Source: an uncultured Eubacteriales bacterium
GTDB lineage: Bacteria > Bacillota_A > Clostridia > Lachnospirales > Lachnospiraceae
NCBI GenBank assembly: GCA_900321365.1
Contig: ONVT01000282.1
Span: 1-6,218, forward strand
DNA length: 6,218 nucleotides
Reading direction: 5' to 3'
Every line of letters begins with the position of its first letter. The stretch's first letter is position 1. A model generated the notes under the pieces. It did no database searches and had not been told where the DNA came from. It saw only the letters and a list, made by a program, of their open reading frames with translations. Shown here one piece after another: positions 1 to 4,244 of the stretch. The translations under genes were made by a program, and so were the position numbers.

Positions 1-570
1 GTCGCCATCGAATTCGTCTGTGCCGATCTCGCGCTGCCCATAGAAGCGGGCGCGGGATGCTCCGTTCATGATCGTCGTCATCCAGTTCGAGAGTTCCGGA
101 GTCGCGGCCATCGGCATGATGATCGCTTCCGCGAACATGCCCGCCTTCGCGACGAAGAACGGCATCCCCTTTTCGGAGTATCTGAGGGCGAGGACCGGAT
201 CTGCGTCTGTCAGCGGCTTCATGTATCTCGCCTGCAGGAAGAAGGTCTTCCCGCTCCCCGTCGTGGCCGGGATCATGTCGATCCCGTTGTACATAATCCG
301 CCGGTAGGTGTCATAGGTGGCGATCTCCTCGTCTCCCTCGTCCGTGGTGTCGTAGGCCGCCGGCATGCCCTGCCGCTTGATCCGCCAGGATGCCGCCTTC
401 TCCTCCGGGATGTCGAAGATCGCTGCGGCGGTCTTCTCGTTCAGCTGGCCGAGACTCTCCGGCAGCAGGTAAAACGCACATCCGTCCCCGACCCACTGGC
501 TCGTGCCTTCGTCCAGGAGGATCAGCTGCTTCACTCTGGCCGTGATCGCCCCGATCGCTTTCAGCTTCAT
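1..570 (-). CDS. Hypothetical phage early protein, C-terminus cut by window edge
   Basis: An open frame of 190 codons runs leftward from ATG at 568-570 to the left edge without a stop, so the protein is partial. A good ribosome site (AAAGGAGAG on the minus strand) lies about 8 bases before the ATG. The protein begins MKLKAIGAIT, continues with a stretch around residues 16-37 containing LILLDEG and QWVGDGCAFYLLP, and has an acidic segment at residues 74-84. This opening resembles, from memory, a hypothetical early protein seen in Clostridia phages; I know no function for it. Residues 102-109 (ATTGSGKT) match the loose Walker A pattern, but no Walker B or other ATPase motif is visible in the part present, so I do not call it an ATPase. 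No signal peptide or membrane helix is evident. It is the fourth gene of the leftward early operon, 24 bases after the 74-residue gene, and should be controlled by the Cro-side promoter. Confidence 0.85.
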   Translation of the reverse strand, partial: MKLKAIGAITARVKQLILLDEGTSQWVGDGCAFYLLPESLGQLNEKTAAAIFDIPEEKAASWRIKRQGMPAAYDTTDEGDEEIATYDTYRRIMYNGIDMIPATTGSGKTFFLQARYMKPLTDADPVLALRYSEKGMPFFVAKAGMFAEAIIMPMAATPELSNWMTTIMNGASRARFYGQREIGTDEFDGD

Positions 571-594
571 GTGTATCTCTCCTTTTCTGGTTAT

Positions 595-819
595 TTACAG
601 AACGATTGCCTCCCGGATCTCGTCGATCGGGATGTTTCCGTTCCTGCAGATCTTCTCGAGGTCTCCGAGCGTCAGCTCCCTGGGGTCCTCGATTTTTTTC
701 CGGTTCGTCTTTGCGCTGTATCCGAGGACCGGCTCGAGGTTTGAGCCGTTGTATCCGTAGCTCCGGATCAGGCGCTGGACCTTTGCGAATGGGATCGGCC
801 GCTCTTTCAGTCTTGGCAT
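595..819 (-). CDS. Small phage HTH-like protein (74 residues)
   Basis: ATG at 817-819, TAA at 595-597. The ribosome site GGGAAGG sits about 8 bases upstream, inside the end of the preceding gene. The start overlaps that gene's 3' end by 13 bases, which suggests translational coupling. The sequence is basic at the N-terminus and contains LEPVLGYSAKTNRKKIEDP followed by LTLGDLEKICRN and IPIDEIREAI. The order of a short helix, a GYS turn and then a LTLGDLEKI helix is like the compact helix-turn-helix of Cro/XRE-type phage regulators, although the match is by eye and the protein is shorter than most. A DNA-binding accessory regulator of early transcription is the best guess; it could equally be a structural small early protein. 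Specific function is not known. Confidence 0.8.
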   Translation of the reverse strand: MPRLKERPIPFAKVQRLIRSYGYNGSNLEPVLGYSAKTNRKKIEDPRELTLGDLEKICRNGNIPIDEIREAIVL

Positions 820-1067
820 CTTTCAATCCTTCCCATCATCTCGTCCGCGTCTGGCTTCAGGATCTGTTCGACCGCCTGCTCGTACCTCTTCAGCCGCTCG
901 ATCTCCTTCAGGCACTTCTCGATCATGTCGGCCGCCTCGAGGTCCATTCTCGCCGTGTTTCTCGGATCACATAGGTCGTTGTATGGGCAGTCCAGGCAGG
1001 TGTATCCCTCCATTGTCGGATGGTTGCCGCAGATCCGCAGCGCTGTCACCATATCTTCCGGTGTCAT
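807..1067 (-). CDS. Four-cysteine small early protein with C-terminal helix (86 residues)
   Basis: ATG at 1065-1067 is chosen because AAAGGAGA lies about 8 bases upstream; the frame is open further up to 1226, but that part would overlap the Cro-like gene and has no ribosome site. Cysteines at residues 13, 24, 27 and 33 (spacing C-x10-C-x2-C-x5-C, around MEGYTCLDCPYNDLC) look like a single small metal site, probably zinc. Residues 43-70 (AADMIEKCLKEIERLKRY and after) are charged and helical, with coiled-coil character. This arrangement suggests a small nucleic-acid- or protein-binding accessory protein. I do not recognise a named family. It lies 38 bases after the Cro-like gene and overlaps the next gene by 13 bases, so it belongs to the early operon. 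Confidence 0.8.
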   Translation of the reverse strand: MTPEDMVTALRICGNHPTMEGYTCLDCPYNDLCDPRNTARMDLEAADMIEKCLKEIERLKRYEQAVEQILKPDADEMMGRIERCQD

Positions 1068-1105
1068 TGTGTTGTCTCCTTTCTTTCGTTTTGTGAGAAT
1101 TCTCC

Positions 1106-1303
1106 TTAAAAAAAGAGATCCTGCACGGTCTTCCCGAAATAATCTGCCATCAGGATCTTGATGCTGTCTCTCGGGACACGCTGTCCGCATTCGTACATCT
1201 GGATCGCCGAATCCGTGATATGGCATGCTTTTGCCACTTCACCAACAGAGCATCCTTTTTCCGCTCTCGCTGCTTTGATTCGTTCTGCTACGGTCTTGAC
1301 CAT
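1106..1303 (-). CDS. Cro-like XRE-family transcriptional regulator (65 residues)
   Basis: This is a compact single-domain helix-turn-helix protein. Residues 5-60 fit the HTH_3/XRE fold: AERIKAARAEKG, then CSVGEVAKACHITDSAIQMY (helices 2 and 3, with the recognition helix at about residues 29-37), then RVPRDSIKILMADYFGKTVQDLF. There is no C-terminal dimerisation or protease domain, as expected for a Cro. ATG at 1301-1303 is preceded by GGAGGTG with 5 bases between. It is the first gene of the leftward early operon and is transcribed divergently from the repressor at 1473, with six operator-like sites between them. By analogy with lambdoid switches it should repress the lysogeny promoter and its own promoter during lytic growth. 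An excisionase or antirepressor role is possible but less supported. Confidence 0.9.
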   Translation of the reverse strand: MVKTVAERIKAARAEKGCSVGEVAKACHITDSAIQMYECGQRVPRDSIKILMADYFGKTVQDLFF

Positions 1304-1320
1304 GTTTTCACCTCCGCTCT

Positions 1321-1377
1321 TTCATTTCGTGAGAAGAAAATACCACGATTTGTTTTCAAAGTCAACCACATTTTGTG
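1321..1377. promoter_or_regulatory. Operator triplet over the cro-side promoter
   Basis: Three 11-bp sites start at 1321 (TTCATTTCGTG, 8/11 to consensus), 1344 (CACGATTTGTT, 8/11) and 1367 (CACATTTTGTG, the consensus). The starts are exactly 23 bp apart, about two helical turns, so bound dimers would lie on the same face of the DNA. The consensus is a dyad CACA-TTT-TGTG. They sit respectively past the -10 box, in the -35/-10 spacer, and 1 base before the -35 box. The likely ligands are the repressor (1473-1814) and the Cro-like protein (1106-1303). The site at 1321 is the weakest match and is called mainly on spacing. Confidence 0.7.
1337..1365 (-). promoter_or_regulatory. Leftward early (cro-side) promoter
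   Basis: On the minus strand TTGACT (1365-1360) and TATTTT (1342-1337) are separated by exactly 17 bases, close to the sigma-A consensus. Transcription would start near 1330, giving a leader of about 27 bases before the Cro-like ATG at 1303. One operator-like site lies in the spacer, one lies 1 base upstream of the -35 box, and one lies near the start point, so occupancy would block polymerase. Confidence 0.8.
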
Positions 1378-1404
1378 AGAAAGTCAAAAGAACGTCACTA
1401 CCAT

Positions 1405-1461
1405 TACAAAACGCGGTTGACTTTAACCACGTTTTGTAATATATTGTTACCACAAAATGTG
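1405..1461. promoter_or_regulatory. Operator triplet over the repressor promoter
   Basis: Three 11-bp sites start at 1405 (TACAAAACGCG, 8/11 to the inverted consensus), 1428 (CACGTTTTGTA, 9/11) and 1451 (CACAAAATGTG, exactly the reverse complement of the consensus site at 1367). The starts are again 23 bp apart. Offsets to the -35 and -10 boxes are the same as in the cro-side triplet: 1 base before -35, 5 bases after -35, 1 base before -10, 5 bases after -10. The first two sites also form a long dyad (arms 1404-1418 and 1425-1439, 14 of 15 paired, 6-base spacer). Binding here would give autoregulation of the repressor and control of the downstream channel and integrase genes. Confidence 0.75.
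1417..1445 (+). promoter_or_regulatory. Rightward lysogeny-operon (repressor) promoter
   Basis: TTGACT (1417-1422) and TATATT (1440-1445) are separated by 17 bases, close to sigma-A consensus. The start point would be near 1452, inside the last operator site, giving a leader of about 21 bases to the repressor GTG at 1473. No other promoter-like sequence stands out before the channel or integrase genes, so this one probably drives all three. Confidence 0.8.
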
Positions 1462-1472
1462 AGGTGAACGAT

Positions 1473-1814
1473 GTGGCAACTTTTGCTGAACGATTCAAAC
1501 AGCTGCGCGAAGAATCTGGCCTTACCCAGGAGGAACTCGCCCGGCGTCTCGGTGTTTCAAAAGGTACTGTCGGCAACTATGAATCCGGAGCCAGGACGCC
1601 GCGCAAACTCGACGACCTGAATTCTCTTGCTGATTACTTTAATGTCGAAATTGATTATCTCCTCGGCCGTTCCAATGATCGTCCGGAGTTCAGTCTTGAG
1701 GAACTTTGGATTATCTCCTGTTACCGGAACGCAGATGATGATACCAGATCCGGCATCAAGTCCATCCTCCGCCGGTTCGATCAAAAAGAAGAATCTGCCA
1801 TCTCCGCATCATAA
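1473..1814 (+). CDS. CI-like XRE-family phage repressor without a protease domain (113 residues)
   Basis: The start is taken as GTG at 1473 because GAGGTG (1461-1466) lies 6 bases upstream and the product then begins MATFAERFKQLREESG, a usual opening for this family. An in-frame GTG at 1464 would overlap the ribosome site itself. Residues 4-58 form a clear HTH_3 domain: LTQEELARRLGVSKGTVGNY is the helix-turn-helix, followed by YESGARTPR and ADYFNVEIDYLLGRS. The remaining C-terminal part (SLEELWIISCYRNADDDTRSGIK and on) is short and helical. It lacks the S24/LexA self-cleaving domain, so RecA-stimulated autocleavage is unlikely. Its role is probably to maintain lysogeny by binding the six operators at 1321-1461. 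It is first in a rightward operon, with the channel gene starting 12 bases after its stop. Confidence 0.9.
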   Translation: MATFAERFKQLREESGLTQEELARRLGVSKGTVGNYESGARTPRKLDDLNSLADYFNVEIDYLLGRSNDRPEFSLEELWIISCYRNADDDTRSGIKSILRRFDQKEESAISAS

Positions 1815-1826
1815 AGTGCGGCCGAT

Positions 1827-2594
1827 ATGAGAAAACGCCTTTATGAGATTGTCGCTGTCTCCGACGGAGAGGACCGGGCCAGCACGATCTACGACGCACT
1901 GATGCTCGTCCTGATCGTGCTCTCCCTGATCCCGCTCGCCTTTAAGACCGAGACGCCTTTTCTGGCTGGCCTGGACCGTGGCTGCGCCGCTCTTTTTGTT
2001 CTGGATTACCTCGCCCGCTGGATCACGGCTGATTACCGGTACGGGTCCCGCTCTCTGATGAGTTTCGTGCGCTATCCCTTCGGCTTCATGGCCGTGATCG
2101 ACCTCCTGTCGATTCTTCCGAGTTTCACGCTCCTGAATGGCAGCTTCAAGGTTCTCCGCACCCTGCGCATGTTTCGCGCCCTGCGTGTGCTTCGGATCTT
2201 CAAGGCAGCACGCTATTCCCGCAGCGTCCGGATCATTGCCCGTGTGTTTGCCTCTTCCCGTGATGCTCTGGCCGCTGTTGGATCCCTCGCCCTGGCCTAT
2301 GTCCTGATCTGCGCTCTTGTGATCCTGAATGTCGAGCCGGACAGCTTCGGGAACTTCTTCGACGCTGTGTACTGGGCGACCGTCTCCCTGACTACGATGG
2401 GATACGGTGACATCTATCCCGTCACGGCTGTCGGCAGACTCTTCACGATGATTTCCTCCGTCTTCGGCATCGCCATCGTCGCGCTGCCGGCAGGCATTAT
2501 CACCGCCGGTTATCTGACGGAGCTGGAGAAGGAACGGCAGGAAAACAAAAACGCTCCGGCCGAAGCCGAGGCGGGAAGGACGGGATCCGATTGA
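1827..2594 (+). CDS. Voltage-gated potassium channel (Kv/KvAP-type ion transporter, 255 residues)
   Basis: This is a complete six-helix Kv-type channel subunit, expected to form a tetramer in the cytoplasmic membrane and conduct potassium. Visible in order: S1 about residues 20-40; S2 about 48-68 with D60; S3 about 81-100 with D92; S4 about 105-127 with positive residues at every third place (R111, R114, R117, R120, R123, K126); S5 about 146-168; pore helix about 176-188; selectivity filter TTMGYGD (189-195); S6 about 203-230 with a PAG hinge at 221-223; then a short charged tail. The length matches compact prokaryotic Kv channels. No key residue is missing; the filter has Met where Val is commonest. 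ATG at 1827 has no convincing ribosome site, so translation may depend on coupling to the repressor gene 12 bases upstream. Its stop overlaps the integrase start (TTGA). It is not a standard phage replication or structural gene, so it is probably lysogenic cargo. Confidence 0.93.
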   Translation: MRKRLYEIVAVSDGEDRASTIYDALMLVLIVLSLIPLAFKTETPFLAGLDRGCAALFVLDYLARWITADYRYGSRSLMSFVRYPFGFMAVIDLLSILPSFTLLNGSFKVLRTLRMFRALRVLRIFKAARYSRSVRIIARVFASSRDALAAVGSLALAYVLICALVILNVEPDSFGNFFDAVYWATVSLTTMGYGDIYPVTAVGRLFTMISSVFGIAIVALPAGIITAGYLTELEKERQENKNAPAEAEAGRTGSD

Positions 2595-3718
2595 AGTGTA
2601 AATTCTGCCGCCGAGAGATCCCGGACAATTCCATGTTTTGCAACTGGTGCGGTAAGAAGCAGCTGAAGGACAAGACGGAGATCAGCGTCCCGGTTCCCCG
2701 TCGCCTGAAGTCCGGGACCTGGTTCGCCCAGATCATGGTCAAGGGCCAGCGCATTCCGGTCTCCGGAGACACTGAGGCGGAGTATTATGCGAAGGCCAGG
2801 GCGGCGAAGGCCGGGCTGCTTGAGGCGAAGAAGCCGGACAATCGTCTCGTTCGCGATCTTGTTTCCGATTATATCAGGGCCCGCGAGGGCATCGTCTCTC
2901 CCTCCACGATTGACGGATACGAGCGCAAGGCTCGCAACAATCTGCAGGAACTGATGAAACTCCACGTCAAGGATCTCACCCGCTCCCGGGTTCAGGCTGC
3001 AATCGACAGCGAGAAGGAAACCTATTCCGGAAAGACGATCTGGGAGGCCTGGAGCCTGATCCAGTCCGCGACCGGAGTCGAGATCGACGGCCTCGTGCTT
3101 CCGTCGAAGAAGCCGCAGAAGAAGCCTCCCGTCTACAGCTCCGATGATCTCCGGCATCTGATCCTCGCTCTTGCAGAGATCGGCGGAGAAGTCGAGTGTG
3201 CCGGGCTGCTGGCCGCCTGGCTGTCGCTGCGGCGCTCTGAGATCTTCGGCCTCCGCTGGATCGACATCCGGCCGGGTGCGATCCGCGTCGAGAAGGCCCG
3301 CGTCTATGATCGCGAGCACAAGCTTGTCGAGAAGGAGACCAAAAACGAGACCAGCGAGCGCCTGATCCCTTGCGATCGGTACATCCTGGACAAAATAAAT
3401 GCGCTCCCGCATGATGGGGAGCACGTTTTCCGGATGTCCACGTCCGGGATCTGGAAGGGTATCACGGAAGCCTGCAGCCGTGCCGGGATTGAGCACGGTT
3501 ATCTGCACGGCCTGCGCCATACGAACGCCTCGATCATGGAGCTCGTCGGTGTTCCTTCCGTCTATGCCAACAAGCGCGGCGGCTGGGCCTCCGATCACAT
3601 CCGGACGAAGACATACACGGACGCGATCCCGGAGGGCGATCTGGAAGCCGCTCAGATGGTAGACGACTATTTCCGGAGCATTTTCATCTTCGGCCCGCCG
3701 AAGCCTCCCGGGCTCTGA
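2591..3718 (+). CDS. int: Tyrosine recombinase integrase with N-terminal zinc ribbon (375 residues)
   Basis: This is the site-specific recombinase for integration at attP. The N-terminus (residues 1-24) is a zinc ribbon with C3, C6, C17 and C20. Residues 34-78 (RRLKSGTWFAQIMVKGQRIPVSG) look like the AP2-like arm-binding domain. Residues 83-145 are the helical core-binding domain. The catalytic domain starts near 183 and has all the expected residues: R214 (LRRSE), K251 (ETKNE), H306-x-x-R309 (HGLRH), W332 in the second His/Trp position, and nucleophile Y342 (KTYTDA). It appears intact and functional. The start is TTG at 2591, inside the channel's TGA (4-base overlap), with GGGAAGGA about 10 bases upstream. 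It ends 66 bases before the tRNA-like att core, the usual int-attP arrangement. Sitting third in the repressor operon, it is probably made during lysogeny; no excisionase was identified. Confidence 0.95.
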   Translation: MKCKFCRREIPDNSMFCNWCGKKQLKDKTEISVPVPRRLKSGTWFAQIMVKGQRIPVSGDTEAEYYAKARAAKAGLLEAKKPDNRLVRDLVSDYIRAREGIVSPSTIDGYERKARNNLQELMKLHVKDLTRSRVQAAIDSEKETYSGKTIWEAWSLIQSATGVEIDGLVLPSKKPQKKPPVYSSDDLRHLILALAEIGGEVECAGLLAAWLSLRRSEIFGLRWIDIRPGAIRVEKARVYDREHKLVEKETKNETSERLIPCDRYILDKINALPHDGEHVFRMSTSGIWKGITEACSRAGIEHGYLHGLRHTNASIMELVGVPSVYANKRGGWASDHIRTKTYTDAIPEGDLEAAQMVDDYFRSIFIFGPPKPPGL

Positions 3719-3749
3719 TTACTATGTTTTTACTAACAGGTTTTCAGTA

Positions 3750-3767
3750 TATCAGTAATTACTGATA
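3750..3767. repeat. Perfect 18-bp palindrome beside the att core
   Basis: TATCAGTAATTACTGATA is its own reverse complement. It lies 17 bases before the T-stem of the att core. Each half contains a relative of the TTACTA arm motif (TTACTGATA). It is AT-rich without a following T-run, so it is more likely a protein-binding site, for example for integrase or an excision factor, than a terminator. Confidence 0.6.
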
Positions 3768-3783
3768 GTTTGCTTTCATCATT

Positions 3784-3811
3784 CGGGGTTCGAGTCCCCG
3801 CTGGAGCACCA
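3784..3811 (+). other. tRNA gene 3'-end fragment (att core)
   Basis: CGGGG-TTCGAGT-CCCCG (3784-3800) is a perfect T-stem and T-loop; CTGGAGC (3801-3807) is an acceptor 3' strand, A3808 the discriminator base, and CCA (3809-3811) is encoded. The 5' part of a tRNA (matching acceptor strand GCTCCAG, D-arm, anticodon arm) is absent upstream, so this is not a whole tRNA gene. Integration would restore the host tRNA's 3' end with this copy. The isotype cannot be assigned from this fragment. Confidence 0.85.
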
Positions 3812-3818
3812 GAACAAG

Positions 3819-3849
3819 AAGCCGCTGATTCCTTATGGATCGGCGGTTT
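3819..3849 (+). terminator. Hairpin just after the tRNA fragment, terminator-like
   Basis: Arms AAGCCGCTGAT (3819-3829) and ATCGGCGGTTT (3839-3849) pair over 11 positions, two of them G-U, with a 9-base loop. A C/T-rich run (CCCC TTT G TTT) follows rather than a clean U-tract, so termination is likely but not certain. It would end integrase-operon transcripts. After integration it would lie just downstream of the restored tRNA, so it may be the tRNA's terminator carried over with the core. Confidence 0.5.
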
Positions 3850-3958
3850 CCCCTTTGTTTGCTGGTCTTCTCCGTGTTCTCCACTTCTCGTTTTTGTTCC
3901 TCTGTTCCCCTTTTTGTTCGTCTTTTTCTGCCACAAATTACTAACGGATTTACTAATA

Positions 3959-3996
3959 AAAACAGCCCGGAAGGATTTCTCCCTCCGGGCTGTTTT
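3959..3996. terminator. Strong bidirectional rho-independent terminator
   Basis: The 17-base arms AAAACAGCCCGGAAGGA (3959-3975) and TCCCTCCGGGCTGTTTT (3980-3996) pair at 16 of 17 positions with a 4-base loop. The right arm ends in TTTT on the plus strand, and the minus strand continues TTTTTATT, so it can act both ways. The holin stop codon at 3996-3998 touches it. It closes the leftward lysis transcript and would also stop rightward read-through from the integrase operon or from a tRNA restored at the att site. Confidence 0.9.
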
Positions 3997-4241
3997 CAAT
4001 CTTCTATGTCTTCGATTTCTTCGCCATAGATCGTCTCATGCCGTCCCTTGTTATACTCTGCCGTGCTGATCCCCAGAAGGGCGCCCAGCAGTGTGCAGAT
4101 GATCGCCGATGTCTTCGCGACAGCTTCTGCATAGGGCCATCCCCAGACAGCTGCCAGGCCGACGTATGCTGTCGTGAGTGCCGGTATGCAGATCATGACC
4201 ACCCATTTCAGAATGTCGTATGTAGAATTTGACAGTTTCAT
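3996..4241 (-). CDS. Holin, Dp-1-like family (81 residues)
   Basis: This small membrane protein begins MKLSNSTYDILKWVVM, has two predicted membrane helices (about residues 10-35 and 41-60, the second containing ICTLLGALLGISTAEYNK) and ends in an acidic cytoplasmic tail. This layout and the STAEYNK ending match what I know of the Phage_holin_Dp1 family. It should form membrane lesions that release or activate the endolysin at the end of the lytic cycle. ATG at 4239-4241 is preferred because GGAGG (4249-4253) then has 7 bases of spacing; the adjacent ATG at 4242-4244 would leave only 4. It follows the previous gene's stop (4245-4247) almost directly and is the last gene before the terminator. 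Confidence 0.85.
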   Translation of the reverse strand: MKLSNSTYDILKWVVMICIPALTTAYVGLAAVWGWPYAEAVAKTSAIICTLLGALLGISTAEYNKGRHETIYGEEIEDIED

Positions 4242-4244
4242 CAT

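Larger units (their letters stand above)
3719..3960. other. attP: Probable phage attachment site attP (core plus arm regions)
   Basis: The non-coding stretch after the integrase contains a tRNA 3'-end copy (3784-3811) as putative crossover core. TTACTA repeats lie on both sides: 3719-3724 and 3730-3735 (11 bp apart) on the int side, 3938-3943 and 3950-3955 (12 bp apart) on the lysis side. Two extend to TTACTAAC (3730-3737 and 3938-3945). Such paired short repeats flanking a core are what arm-type integrase sites look like. Inverted relatives occur at 3750-3767. The exact core limits and the crossover point cannot be told without the host attB. Confidence 0.7.

Noticed and set aside
305..330. 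Walker A-like match (ATTGSGKT) read on the minus strand in the left-edge protein
   Set aside because: In the protein this is at residues 102-109, near positions 244-267. No second ATPase motif is visible in the part present and the flanking sequence does not look like a beta-strand-P-loop-helix, so a chance match is more likely.
311..826. Minus-strand frame of 171 codons
   Set aside because: Its composition (mostly Arg, Asp, Gly, Pro) is typical of an out-of-frame read, and it overlaps two genes in better frames with ribosome sites.
2510..3598. Long minus-strand open frame of 362 codons under the integrase
   Set aside because: It is the antisense shadow of the GC-rich channel end and integrase, which have full catalytic motifs on the plus strand. 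No ribosome site and no recognisable protein features.
3712..3811. A complete tRNA gene ending at 3811
   Set aside because: No 5' acceptor strand matching CTGGAGC, and no D-arm or anticodon arm upstream; only the T-arm and acceptor 3' strand are present.
3733..3999. Minus-strand frame of 88 codons across the att region
   Set aside because: It reads through the tRNA 3' end (giving APAGTRTPN, a kind of sequence seen when tRNA genes are mistranslated), the near adenine-free tract and the terminator stem. It has no ribosome site.
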